Assembly: GCA_921293015.1 (NCBI GenBank)
Contig: OV121081.1
Coordinates: forward strand, 5,456,001 to 5,520,000
Length of the DNA: 64,000 nt
Direction: 5' to 3'
Source of the DNA: Phorcus lineatus
Lineage: Eukaryota > Mollusca > Gastropoda > Trochida > Trochidae
Below, one piece after another: positions 11,099 to 23,232 of the stretch (position 1 is its first letter; each line of letters opens with the position of its first letter). Made by a program: the position numbers and the translations under genes. The notes under the pieces were generated by a model. It saw nothing but the letters and a program-made list of their open reading frames with translations. It was not told where the DNA came from and made no database searches.

Positions 11099-11984
11099 TG
11101 AAGAAGAAAGAATAATTTCTTATGGAAAGTCAACTTCTTTATTGCATGAATTACGACGTTTCGGTGTAGATACTAACACCGTTATCAAGCAAGTGATACA
11201 TATGATTCGATGAAGGCAAATATATACATAACTGAGATGATATTTTTACAATTAAATGGTTTGATGTACATATTGTTTTGATAAGGAGTGTTTACAGTGG
11301 AAAGTAGTTTATACAAGGGTAAATCAATGCAAAACCTACTCCATGCCAATGGCAAACCAACATCCACCGAGAAGGAAGACCCCACCGGCGTCGTTTACCA
11401 TATTCCTTGTGACTGTGGGGGAAGTTACATTAGTGAAACGTCCCGCCCCCTCCAACTAAGAATTAAAGAACACCAAACCTCTGTACAGAAGAAAGATTCA
11501 AAATCCGCCATATCAGACCACACCCAAGCCCACCCTGACCACCGCATCCTTTGGAACAACATCAGCATCCTAGAAGCCAACCATCCAGATTACAAGATTA
11601 GAAAAACACTTGAAGCGATTAATATCAAACGTTTTAATCCCTCTTTGAATAGAGATCAAGGATACTTTATACCGCCAGCTTATCATCATCTCATAAACAT
11701 CAGTCAGCAGTAATCCATTACTTTATATCTGTTTACTCAACCTACCATATCATGTACATCAACCTTGTTCCTTGTATAAACTACTTTCCACTGTAAACAC
11801 TCCTTATCAAAACAATATGTACATCAAACCATTTAATTGTAAAAATATCATCTCAGTTATGTATATATTTGCCTTCATCGAATCATATGTATCACTTGCT
11901 TGATAACGGTGTTAGTATCTACACCGAAACGTCGTAATTCATGCAATAAAGAACTTGACTTTCCATAAGAAGTTATTCGTTCTT
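11099..11984 (+). mobile_element. Truncated Penelope-like retroelement with inverted terminal repeats
   Basis: A GIY-YIG frame (11288-11713) is flanked by long inverted repeats: left arm about 11099-11320, right arm about 11772-11984, near-identical in reverse complement. Each arm contains the CGACGTTTCGGTGTAG / ACACCGTTATCAAG stem. No reverse transcriptase is present on either strand, so this is a 5'-truncated copy whose terminal repeats lie in inverted rather than direct orientation. Confidence 0.8.
11288..11713 (+). CDS. Penelope-like element GIY-YIG endonuclease domain
   Basis: About 141 aa. The central block GVVYHIPCDCGGSYISETS followed by RPLQLRIKEHQ matches the GIY-YIG nuclease core of Penelope-like elements: the G-V-V-Y and S-Y-I motifs, the catalytic Arg of LRIKEH and the associated Cys residues. 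A His-rich segment (SDHTQAHPDH) follows, as expected for the PLE-specific metal-binding extension. In a full element this domain follows the reverse transcriptase and nicks target DNA. The first residues (MFTVESSLYKGK) are read from the left inverted repeat and may not be native. The frame is open, but the element cannot be autonomous. Confidence 0.85.
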   Translation: MFTVESSLYKGKSMQNLLHANGKPTSTEKEDPTGVVYHIPCDCGGSYISETSRPLQLRIKEHQTSVQKKDSKSAISDHTQAHPDHRILWNNISILEANHPDYKIRKTLEAINIKRFNPSLNRDQGYFIPPAYHHLINISQQ

Positions 11985-13527
11985 CTATATTAAAATAATT
12001 TGGCATTTCTAAACAGATGTCACCTGAAACACTTTTAACAAAATATTGAATAGATTTGACAAATAAAAGTGCTTTGGAACAACAAAAATAGGATTAAAAA
12101 ACATAAATGTACATTAATGATACGATATGAGCCAGTAATCAATCAATAATCGATGGTATATCAGATGCTTATGCGATGAAACTGAAACAAGATCCGGCCA
12201 CTGTCGTCTTCATCGCTCGTTTGATAATGGTGTCTACTAGGAATGCCATTGCAATGTAACTGTCATGTTAAAGTATTTTTTCCAAATTGAAGAAAGAAGA
12301 CTATTGTTAATCTATAAACAACATATTTTGATGTGTAGACGAGTAGAGTGTATGTCGAAACGTCGGGTATTTGTAAATCTCTTCTATACTACAATATATT
12401 GATAAAGGCATAACTAGATAATTTTTTAATATATCAATATATACATGGAATTACAAATCAGAAACTCATGAAAGAATATAGAAAATGGCTCTTCATATCT
12501 TTATTCTATAAGATATTTAATGATTAACGATTCTTGGGTAGCTACACGACAAGGGAGGTAACTCTAATAATTCCACTCACGTCTATTTAGATTTACTCGG
12601 TTGGTTGCACATTTGTAGTGTGTTCTCTACACTATGCATCAAACGAACAATACAAAATTTGTTAATGTTTATAGGATTATCCCAAAAGTTAAATGGGTCA
12701 TAGCCAGACATTCCGGGCAATAACTAATGTTGGATCAGACAACCGATAGGCCTACAGAATTACTATTGGTCAAACAACATGCGTACATTACGTAAAACCG
12801 AATAATACTTCATTCACCAGAATACAATGACAAATAGTAAAAGAGATATGCTTTACCTTGTAACTCTGATTCCTGTTGGTTTGGCTTGGTTGTCTATTAC
12901 ATAAACCTATGTGTATTTCTCTCTTCAAATCGCCTGTGTTTAGTTGCCATACAATGTGCACAGCGTGTAGGTTCCCGCACCGACAGGTTGTTTGAACGTT
13001 GCCCATAGCAACGCGCCAGTTCAATCGGTGGTGTATGTATAAGATTGCAAACAGATCAACAGGATATCGGTGATTTTGTGTTATCTTTGGTCTCAATTTC
13101 GTTCTGTCTGTTCTTGCCAAGCATTTTCTCTGTCTATCATTGTAGTATCGAAAAGCAATTTCTTACACCAAGAAGTAAATTTATGAGCGCTTCATTCAAC
13201 CTGTATTCTTGAGGTGTATATCAAAAAGGATTGCAAGGTGTTTTTCTTTACGCTAATATTCAATATTAGTTTTTGTATGTTTATATAATGAAAAGTTAAG
13301 TTTGAAAAAGGAGACCCCTTTGAAGTTTCATTTTTGGGCCTTTAAGCGAACATTACGAACAGAGTTCCATACTTAGATTGTTTCTTCACAAAAAGTTAGT
13401 TTAGAAACTTTAACTTTTTTAGGAACTTAGTCGTTTTATGTAATTAATCTAACACTAAATGCTTTCTTGGTGTGTTTATTTCTTATTTCTGGAATTTGTC
13501 AACATTTATTTATTCAATGCCAAAAAG
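11985..13527. other. Intergenic region with possible repeat remnants
   Basis: No gene supported. Around 12328-12410 the string TGTCGAAACGTCGGG followed by AT-rich sequence resembles another decayed Penelope-like terminal motif. A minus-strand frame at 12788-13120 contains a donor-like CAAG|GTAAAG at 12857 and could be 5' UTR of the DHHC gene; it has no recognisable protein content. Confidence 0.35.
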
Positions 13528-13790
13528 AAACATTTTAAAGCTTGTTGTTTTTTTACAGTGACAATATGAAGGTAGAACGCCGCAATTATGATCGAAAACC
13601 GGACAGTGGCGAGCGTCAAATAGTCAAACGTAGTTTTGAAGACTTATATAAAACAGCCAAAAGGACATTTAGGAGTTGATAGTGTTTGTTAGGGTTACAT
13701 AACTAGTATCCATGTATATTGGACGTGATATCTTCACCTCTGTGCATTTATAAGGCTGTTTTCAGGGAGCTGCAAGTGTGAATATGTTTT
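13528..13790. mobile_element. Partial copy of the Kolobok-like left end
   Basis: This segment aligns closely with 13970-14210 and with 23330-23545 (shared ACAGTGACAATATGAAGGTA, CCGGACAGTGGC and ATATTGGACGTGATATCT). It lacks the terminal inverted repeat, so it is a truncated relic next to the larger element. Confidence 0.7.
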
Positions 13791-14610
13791 CTATCTTAGT
13801 TGTTCCAGTCTCGTAACTGTGCACTCAGAGACTATTCTGATAAGTTACTATTATGATAAACTGCTTATCATACAAATATTAAAGAGCCACTCCGTGAGTT
13901 GTTGGAGTCATATATGCCAAACTTAATCAATGGTGTCATTTGATCGCGAAATCTCGACTGTTACCAAAACGACACATTTTGAAGCTTATTGGTTTTTTTA
14001 CAGTGACAATATGAAGGTAGAACTTCGCAAAACCGGACAGTGGCGCGCGTCAAATAGTCAAACGTAATTTTGGAGACTTATCTAAAACAGCCAGGAGGGC
14101 AGTTAGGATTTCATAGTGTTCGTTAGGTTATATAACTAGAATCCATGTATATTGGACGTGATATCTACACCTAAGTGCATTTATAAGGGTGTTTTTCGAT
14201 TTTCATGGAAAACCAGTATTTGTCATATATATGTCTTTTGGACATGAAAAGTTAAAGATAATATATCCTCATAGGGGGTACGATTAGCGGAAATACTTCA
14301 TAACACAGTTAAGAAAAAATATCAACAACTATTTAGGTTCACATCCACCTGAAAATAGAAGAAAAAACGTGTTTTATAAACACTTCCGGAAAACAGACGC
14401 GAAACGTTTTATTAGCCAATCAGGTGCTAGGGGGGTTGTGACGACATAGACAGGACTCGTTAACGACTGGCTGATCTGTGTCATTGTTTACATTATAGAT
14501 TCCAGCGGTCGTGAACGTATATATCTTCACTGATTGTACTTATAAAAAAAGCCCCTAAGTCACCAAAGCTATTAATATCAATACATCGACATACTCTGTT
14601 TGACATTAAT

Positions 14611-14652
14611 TATCTGTTGTTGTTGTTGTTGTTGTTTGTTTGTTTGTTTGGG
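14611..14652. repeat. TTG/TTTG microsatellite
   Basis: Run of TTG repeats passing into TTTG repeats within the Kolobok-like element. Confidence 0.9.
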
Positions 14653-16275
14653 TTGTTAATCTACGATAATGCCGATCGAGTGAACCCAAACTGATATCTG
14701 CCGCCATTGTGACTGTTTCTTGTTTGAACACCTCGACAAATCGACTATCCCCCTGTGTAGTTGATTGACCATTGTATATGTAGATTACTTGTTAGTACTT
14801 TGTGCCATTTGTGTCAACTCAATATCGCAACTCCGTGTTTCTTCTTTGCATGAATGTAACGATGAGATCCATCCCGCTTTCGATGGTCTGTCTCTCGGCA
14901 ACTTCCGGATCTCGTCATTGGGATACGAGGTTCCGAGCAGCTGTTTTTCGTCTTATTACTCAGTTATTAGTGATAATGAGGATCAAATCTTTAATGTGTT
15001 TAGTAAATGAACCTCTTGATTCGCAATTTGCCACCTTCATAAAAACTTAGAGTTACGTACTAATATATTTTTCATAGTAAGGATACAGATTATTGTTCTT
15101 TTGTGTGAGTAACGGTCAGTGTTTGAGATAGAGTCTGGTACTAATCTAGAGTGACGTAGGCCAATATTGTCAATAATAACACAACATTTATTGTTGATTG
15201 TGATGTAAGTTAAAGCCTGCTTGGAAAAGTATCATAAATATGAAATTCTTTTTCAGTTTTAACTATTTCAACCAAATGAAAATATTAACACTGAAAAGCA
15301 TATTATTTCCATTTCCTTCAGTACTTTAGTACCGGTATTTTATCAGAGAGAGGTTTTTAGTTACCTAACACTACTTTTTCACACCAGACAATATAGTCAT
15401 AAAGTTATTACCTAACAGTCTACATGAAATGCCACACACCTGTACATTATAGCAATTAAGCAATAAACTTAATGACCTCAGCACCTGGCACATTTCCAAT
15501 AGGTAATACACAAGGCACTGATTAGTTATCCTGTCTAAACTTTATCCGCACCCATGATCAACAGCCTTTATTGAAACTTAATGAAGGTAATTAGGTTTGT
15601 CAATACACGTGACAAATGACAATATATTAACAAATCTGTATTACTAAATATCTTATTTCATTCTGCAATGTTTATCAATATATAATAGGTTATAAGTTAT
15701 CCACTGTAAGGCTAAATAAAATGGTAAATGTTTCTCCGGGGCAGCTCTTTTACTTTAATTTTACTTTTTGTTGCTTCTAAAATGACGATGTAGCAAGAAA
15801 TTTTAATTTTTCATAAATGTTATAACCCAAACTGTAGTGTCAACATACAAACATAAGTGACTTGCCCACATTTTTGTATGTATCCTTAGAGTAATCAGCA
15901 CCAAAAAAATGATATATACCCCAAAACTAGTAATGTAACAAAACTACAAACCTGTCACTGTGTATAATTTACAGATCTATATATATATGCACATTATTTC
16001 ATTATAGTCTTCAACATGTTGAAATAACTATTTAGTTCAACCCGATGAATTTTTCAACCCCATATGCAATCAAATACTAAAAATTCAAACAGTTAATGGG
16101 GTTTGAATTAATAAATTCTGCGACTAATCTAAAGAGACATAAATTCATAATGCAGATAAAAACTCAACATTCGTCTGCAAAATCATCAGTTATAGTCAAC
16201 TCCACAAAAGTTTCATGATTATTTATCTCACCTCCCCCGGAATAGAATTTTGAATTAGCCTTTCTTTCAAATTCC

Positions 16276-16805
16276 TTACCCTCTTTCGTTCCCTCTTCTC
16301 AAAGTATTCCGTCCGTTTTCTCTTCCGATATGATTGACTGTCGCTGGACAGACGGAGAGCGGGCATGTTATCATCTTCATTTGTTTATTAACTGTTCGTA
16401 CGGCATTTTTGACGAGTCTTTTCCTTTGTGGGACAAGTCCAAAGTTCGCTTTGAAATCGTAGGAAAGATCATAACAGTCCTCTGCGAAATGATCGGAGCA
16501 TTGGGACTCCACTTCGCTCTTTTCTGACTAACAAACTTTGTCCAATTCGCGAATTGGACAGGATCCTTCGGAAACCGATGCAGTTGAATGTCTCCTGATT
16601 TCTTATTAGTACAGTTGACAGCAACGCAGGAAGAAGGCATGTCTCTATCGCAATGAAAACGTAGACGAATGCGACCCATATCTGCATTGATATATACTTG
16701 TTTACAAACAAACGCGTAGCGAGTCCTGTCTATGACGTCACATCTGCCGAAGGAGAGCTCAGGCCACTCTAGGGACTTTTTTAATTGGGCTTTCGAGGTG
16801 GCCAA
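16276..16805 (-). pseudogene. Frameshifted THAP-domain protein of the Kolobok-like element
   Basis: The minus-strand frame contains MPSSCVAVNCTNKKSG, HRFPKDPVQFANWTKF and VSQKRAKW. This is the first half of a THAP (C2CH zinc-coordinating, sequence-specific DNA-binding) domain with its CxxxC pair and invariant Trp. The second half, ESQCSDHFAEDCYDLS and FGLVPQRKRLVKNAV, with the C-x-x-H pair, continues only in another frame from about 16512. A shift of one base near 16505-16520 separates them. The usual AVPT/AVPS end motif reads AVRT. Probable start at 16640. It is a remnant of transposase DNA binding; the catalytic part is missing. Confidence 0.75.
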
Positions 16806-17559
16806 TTTCTACGCGCTTTGAACCGTTATATCTTTTAAATTAAAGGACGCATCGAAACTCTGTTTAGTGTTTTATTTACTTGAATGTATTGTCTTTATGA
16901 AAATGGGGATTGAAGTCGGATACAAAACTGAGATATAATATCTTATATATCTATATTTTGATTTTATATCACGACATATGACATTTAGGTTCGTATCAAA
17001 GGTAAATAATATCTAATGAAAATCACGGAGTGGCTTTTTAAGCAACAGGTAAGTCAAATCAGATCAAGACCCCGTTCTAAGTTCATGGTGAAAAGTATAC
17101 GTGCAAGAATACTAACGAGCGTCATTTTAACCCTTATTTCGTAATTTTACCCATACCACGAAAGTTAGTGTAATCGTATAAATGTATGCAAGGATAACAT
17201 ACGATGATCATGGCTTCCTGACATGGAATAACCGCATAAATAATCTAATTAAATAATTTGACAGAATTCACTTACAACACAACTTTCTTTTAAGGCATTA
17301 CTAACAAGTGACAATGACTGTTCCAGTGACAGCTAATTGCTTTAATTGCAGCCCTGCTGAATTTCCCCATGATTCCTGTGCGACTTCTTTAGCTAACTGC
17401 AACTGCACTTGATAATCCTGTCAAAGATCACTTGGCTGGTGTCTTAGTACCACCGATGAGAGCGTTGTACCCAAACCACGAAAATCGCCGCAATGCATCA
17501 AGGTTATGATTAGCCAGTGAGGGAAACAGGAGTTCTACCTTGCGGGTTTAGCTATCGTG

Positions 17560-18595
17560 TTATTTACAACTCATGGCAAATGGGTCAGTCTTCTTAACCT
17601 TCCTGAGGATTTTAATCCCATCCCAAGACCTCCCATTCCCAGGTTGCTTAAATAGAATCTGGGCCGGGAAGATGAAGTTGAGAGCCCAGAAGTTTCCAAA
17701 CACACTCCGGAAGTTGTCGTTGATTGGTCGTGTACATACCACATTTTTCCGTCCCAATTCATGAGGGGTGATACCGTATATAACAGTTGTCAACTGGGTG
17801 GTAAGAAAAGCGGTACATAGAGCGCCAAAAACTACGTACACGTAGACATTGTATATCAGAAGAACGCTTGAGGGGTCCAAATATCCCAACAGTCCTCTCA
17901 CAAAGGTTACAGGGAGGATGTAGTCAAATACTGATAGGTTTCCCGATAGGTTGTGGTAGATGTAGATGAACGTTGAGGGTGCCGCAAATATACCGTTTGC
18001 GAAACAGTAACATAGGAAGACTATGAAGTATCTTTCATTTCTGAAGCCGATGCAGTTTCCTAGTATAAAACAATGATGGTCACGTTTGAGAATACATTTC
18101 CCGCAAAACTTGCAATGATGTGCACGGGGTGGTATGTGAAATTCGCACGTGTGACAGTATTTCCATGACGACCATTCACTATTATTGTCTTCCTGGTAAT
18201 TCAGCATTTCTATCCTGGAAACGTAATGGTCAGGGTTGTTACTATAAATTGCGCCCAGCTCATACTCGGGCCGGTCTTTCGTCCGTTTGAAGGAGGTATC
18301 ATACAAGTGGAAGCACAGCCAGTTTGCTAAGGTGTTCGTGAAGACAAACCAGGCGGCCACCCTGACATAGTACTGGGTGTCCGGGTGGAGGTCCTGCACC
18401 ATGTAGGGTAGGACCAGCTGAAGATTGCAGTACGTGTGAGATACGAAGATGAAGCTGAAGAGAATAACAGAGCGCACTTTGGGACACGCGCCTCCCTCCG
18501 GCCTCTCGTCCAGACGCCGCCGCAGCTTCTCCTTGAAGCTCAGGTTATAGTAGTCAGACGGGAGATTGGCGCTCATCGTCTCCTTCATAAAACTT
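17560..18595 (-). CDS. DHHC-type palmitoyltransferase (copy B)
   Basis: Second protein S-acyltransferase, paralogous and in tandem with 8790-9862. The frame runs further upstream, but an acceptor (TTAATTATTTTCAG, exon from 18595) places the start at ATG 18588 (MKETMSAN) or 18576 (MSANLP), giving 338-342 aa in a single coding exon. Elements in order: TM1 (VILFSFIFVSHTYCNLQLV), TM2 (VRVAAWFVFTNTLANWLC), a CRD with CHTCEFHIPPRAHHC, CKFCGKC and KRDHHCFILGNCIGF (catalytic DHHC intact), TM3 (FIVFLCYCFANGIFAAPS), TM4 (YVYVVFGALCTAFLTTQL), and the C-terminal FGNFWALNFIFPAQI and SWDGIKIL shared with copy A. It acts in the endomembrane system; substrates are not predictable from sequence. Confidence 0.92.
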
Positions 18596-19453
18596 CTGAA
18601 AATAATTAAGTTTAAATTTTTTTTATTCTGATGATAGTTGATACATAAAAGTATTTTTAACATTGCTGTTATTATTCTCAGTATCATACTCTTCGTTGGC
18701 TAGCAGCTTGGATGCTTTTATTCATGCTATATATTTGTTTTCATACTCAAATATATGCCGAACAAATTCCTTAGGTTCAATGAAGAATTAAATTTTCTCA
18801 GTGTCAGATTTTGATGTGCAATACTTCGCCATCATTATTATATTTACGCGTCTTTAAAAAATCTCAGCGTTAGGTTGTGATGCAATATCAAAACATATAT
18901 CTCCATGTTTGAATGCTACGCCATGTGGGAAAGAAGAGAACTATTTCGATAAGTTACACTTTATGGTTTGTAGTCCGATAGTGTCATCCGTACTTGTAAA
19001 TAATATGTTTTACAACGTCTCGATATAGGATTGTCATCAATGATACTGAAGAACGTTTTACACTGGCATTTTATCACAGATCGAAGATCTTATAAATGAT
19101 ATTGATGGCTTATTTATTAAGAAAGAATATCTAAAAACTCATTATAAACCTTAATAAATATATGTAAGCACTAGCGTTAATCATATGACATTTGATGATT
19201 ACCACGTTTCTTAAAGAAAAAACAACTTGTCGCAGGACAATCTACTTAAAACTAGCTGTAACATAAAACGTTCCGAAGTCCGATCATTGCATCTAGTTTT
19301 AACAAGATTAGTCGCAGGACCACATGCGAAGGATAATTTCACTCAGAAATATTTCATAAATACGTTAATCTTAATGCTTCCCTGACTATTTTAACATCTA
19401 AAAATATGTTTCAAAAGTTTATCGTACTAGTTTAGAGCAGGAATATCTCTTAC

Positions 19454-19560
19454 CTCAACAACAGACTTAAATGTCCAGATGTTTCTCTCCGTATCTACCC
19501 GCAACTGAGGTGTTTAGGTCAATGCTGACATTGAAACGAGGAAGCGATAACTAAAATCTA
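19454..19560 (-). other. Possible 5' UTR exon of DHHC copy B
   Basis: On the minus strand a donor GTTGAG|GTAAGAGA is placed at 19454/19453, upstream of the acceptor at 18596. The segment has no long frame, which suits a non-coding first exon. Its upstream limit is a guess. Confidence 0.35.
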
Positions 19561-20300
19561 CAATACATACTTCAATGCCCACTGTATGAAATCCCTGATT
19601 ACATAAGGCATTGGTAAGCTTCATTAGCAAGAATTTAGGATTGCTATCCTGGTGTTACAATGGCGAGCAAGTTTAGACCTGAAGGGTAAGCTGCTAACGT
19701 GTCATTAATTTAGTCTACTTTCAGATGAAATAATCTGTTTGTATATGAATGTATTTCGAAATGCTCTTTTAGGTTTGACATATGTTAACACAATTGCACA
19801 ATCGATTTTACCAACGTGCATTTGTATATATATATATATATATATAACAGGTTGTAGTTTGACATACTAAAATATCTCCTAAAACGTAACTTTAAGGTGT
19901 TCGGTAAGAACATTGGTATCACAGGGACGTATTATCGCAAGGTCACTGAATCTAAGTAAGATGAACTTCATCGACGAGTTCACATATCTGCTAGACCTGC
20001 CAGGTGTGATAGATATTATAAGCTAAAAAAACAAGCAAACTTACATCTGCATACACAACTACCAATATACAGCTTCCATGACTACAACATACAATAGTAG
20101 CTATTTTTATATCAACCCTACTGTAAGTAAAGGTTCCGCGACTAGCTATATATAAAGCATATGTATGGTGTCTGTGCACTCGCCTGATCGTAGCATGGTG
20201 ACTTTTGTTGAAGATGCTCATTTGAATGAAGATAATTTGACGAACAACTAAGACGTCAACTGTCCGTTTGTCTAATAACTGTAATCTCTAAAATAGAATA
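19561..20300. other. Intergenic region
   Basis: AT-rich. It holds a TA microsatellite at 19827-19848. No gene or strong repeat seen. Confidence 0.5.
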
Positions 20301-20311
20301 AAATGACGTTA

Positions 20312-20600
20312 AAGGGGCAAAGAGTATGTTGTTGGGGTCAAAAATGTCAAACTCTATAAATGGTGTTATTCTATCAAGAAAAAGTGTTTGTTTCAGAAAA
20401 TCAGCATCCTAATGCTTAACACTTCATTTTAAGAACAATAATAGATTTACGTCATGATTTTTTTTTATCGAAACCCGGACAGTGGCACGCGCCAATATCC
20501 CGAAAGTAATTTTGAAAAGTAATTTACAACAGACAGAAAGTAAAACATGGGTTGAAAGTGTTTAGTAGGTCATTTAACTTATCTATATGTAAAGGGGAGA
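20312..20600. mobile_element. Old relative of the Kolobok-like left end
   Basis: It starts TTAAAGGGGCAAAGAGTATG. It keeps a diverged order of landmarks (GGTGTTATTC, CCCGGACAGTGGC(A)CGCG, AGTAATTTTGAAAAG) seen in 13883-14230. It is strongly diverged and has no right end. Confidence 0.45.
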
Positions 20601-20957
20601 AAACTTCATTATGCAGACCTCTACTAAGTCATAATTTCTTAGCACATCTGGCTACTAGTCTTGCTCCCAGTAATGTCAATGTCTACAGTGAAAGAGTAGG
20701 CCTATGAGTTGTTTATGGTCTGAGGAAGCATTTGACCCAGTCTACATAGATTTATACCAACAACTTCTACAAAGAGTCACAATGTATTACCTTTAATTCA
20801 AACCTATCTAAAGTCCAATTTGCCAACCACTGTGCTAACTTTGGGATAAGGACAAAGATCAGTAGTTGAACCTCAATAATTACAAACAGGACAAATGTTC
20901 AGACATCTGATGAAGTGTTTATTTCACAATCTTGTTGAAGGTCATGCAACTACATTA

Positions 20958-21240
20958 GAGGTCAGGTGATGTGAATTGGGTTTAACACTGCTCTCAAAGA
21001 GTATTTCACTTACATAACCGCTGCTAGTATTATAGCTGCTAGTATTATTGCGGGGGAGGAAGCCCCCAACACCATTGTGGCTTTGTATTGCAGTGATTCC
21101 TGTGAGCATTGACTGGAACTAGTGAACCATGGGTGGTACTGCACTGAAATTCAGTGTAGCATTGAACCCAAACCTTACTGCCTGTAGAACAGTTCTCTAC
21201 TGCAGACAAAGTTGCCACGCCCGTGCGCTATCCTGCCCCC
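20958..21240 (+). repeat. SINE-like repeat
   Basis: It aligns along its length with 60791-61045: shared GGGTTTAA, AGAGTATTTCACTTA, AGCCC(C/A)CAACAC, TTGACTGGAAC or CGACTGGAAC, CTGAAATTCAGTG and GTTCTCTACTGCA. About 280 bp, no coding content. It is probably a SINE or short non-autonomous element; I could not locate an RNA polymerase III promoter with confidence. Confidence 0.6.
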
Positions 21241-23232
21241 ATCTACAAAAGACTGACCACATCTAATGTAGGTAACACAGGACAGAAATCTAAGTGATCT
21301 CATCTACCATCTCTGTCATATAAAATCAACTATGCTCCTTCATACATGTCAACATTTTACAATAAAATGTAAAATTCTTGTAATTTGTGAAAACAATAAC
21401 AAATGTGATGATGATGAAAGGTAAGAAATCACAAGTTATTTAATAGTAAGACAAAAATATCTTGTTTCATATATGTCCCCTATATTAGTTACACTGACTT
21501 TGGACATGATATTTGTATGAAAAATCAATAAATTATCAAATCAAAGGTTTCATAAAATAATAAGCATAATTTGTTAAGGTATTGATCACAAGATATAATC
21601 GTTTGAATAACAAAAATGCACTAACCCTGTTTAGTCTTCATTTGTACACAATACTTGGTGTTTTTTATATTAAGTGTTCATAATTAACAACCGATTAGAC
21701 CATATGTGAAATATTTAAATTCAATTCATTTACATAAACATATTAAAAGAATTATCTTAAACAAACAGATTCAAGCATATTAAAGAATGAAACCATTATT
21801 AAAAATATACATATGATTTCAATAAAAAAAATAATTGAGACAATAAAAAATCGCATTCTACTTCCAAATATTCCCATATATCTCTGTATATACAACAACA
21901 TGGTCCCCGTGAGTGAATACATGTCTAAAACAGGTGCGCAAATACATTGAAGCATTTTGAACATTCACTTAACAAGGGGTTACAGAGAATGGATACAATT
22001 CATAACTGTTACATTAAGTTTCTTTTCATTAAAGCTGAATTAAGACTGTGGAACAAAGAGAAAGTCTTTCATATGTTTATTATTTGCAAACAAATATACC
22101 ATAACAAAGATTAAAAAAAGAATTATTTATACAATGGTTTTAGTTTCATTTTTTTATAAAGTGATGATTTATAACAATTGAGCTAATTTAATCAATAAAT
22201 ATCTAGCTGTTAGGACAAACTCAATATACAATAATTGCATGAATGGAATGTGACAGACAATTGATTGTGCTGTTTGTTTGTTTTTAAAATAATTTTGTTT
22301 TATCAAAGATGTGTAAAATAGAATTAAAAAAAACTAGGTGTATGATAAATCATCTATGTAATAATGTAATCAACTGACGTCAGTAATTGAGATTCCTCAA
22401 TTGAGACACCCCGTCATAATGAATGAAGAATAGATAAAGCTTAACATGGTAAACCTTTTCAATGTATTCTCAATGGCATGAACTTGTTAATTAATTTCCT
22501 GGGATAAATGTCTGCATCTTTCTTGAATTTGTTTTATAATTTTGAGAATAATTTAAGTATAATAGTTTTATCTAATCAAATAATCCAAGAAAGTTATCAG
22601 TAAAGACAATATAAATTACATCATTGAAAACCAGGTACATTTAAAACAAGTAGTGACTGCTCTTCAGAATTTTGTTTTTATTTCTAGAAAATATTGGTTT
22701 ATGATTTCCTTAAAGTTTTTAATCAAATGAACACAAAACAATTTGAGAAGAATACATCTCAGATAGATGCTAAACTATCAAATGTAATCAAATTTGACTT
22801 TGAACACTTTGTGTATTGTGTTTAATGTCATGCAATTTAGTCCCGAATAAGTGTAATTTTTATATTCTTTATCTATCTTTTTTAAGTAACTGGGTTTTTC
22901 GCCTCACATATGCTTGTTTTGTTATTTACAATACTTTTAAGATATATTTAACAATATCCTCTTTTTCATAAAAAATTACAATCGCACCAAGGTCAATTTT
23001 GTTTGTTTTTTCCAAAGAGAACAAGAATCAAATTAAGGTTCAATTATCCATAAAGTAATTGGTTTTTTTCTTAATCACATGATTTCATGATAATTCATTT
23101 CAGTAAAATCTTAAAGCCAAGGCTCTTAAGAGCCTGTGTCTGTTAAACTGCTAGTCACGGGATATTGGTCACATGTAGAGGTACACATGACGTCAACTCA
23201 GCTGTATGCAGCCAACAATTGTCATTACTTCA
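21241..23232. other. AT-rich region downstream of GCLC
   Basis: Very AT-rich DNA, possibly including long 3' UTR sequence of the minus-strand GCLC gene (stop at 24658). I see no gene or structured repeat. Confidence 0.4.

Larger units (their letters stand above)
13883..17037 (-). mobile_element. Kolobok-like DNA transposon (TTAA flanks, THAP remnant)
   Basis: The left end AGAGCCACTCCGTGAG follows TTAA (13879-13882). The right end CACGGAGTGGCTTT is followed by TTAA (17038-17041). Both ends are the same sequences that bound the 452-bp MITE at 23233-23684. Inside, on the minus strand near the right end, is a frameshifted THAP domain (16276-16805). TTAA target-site duplications with a THAP-bearing transposase are characteristic of the Kolobok superfamily. 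The expected catalytic domain should lie between about 14240 and 16270, where no long frame exists, so the copy is decayed. Confidence 0.75.

Noticed and set aside
12788-13120. 110-residue minus-strand frame
   Set aside because: No domain recognised; the GTAAAG donor inside it is more compatible with non-coding 5' UTR, and even that is unproven.
14765-15050. Two overlapping frames of about 82 residues in the Kolobok-like element
   Set aside because: They might be transposase relics, but no DDE motif or similarity could be recognised.
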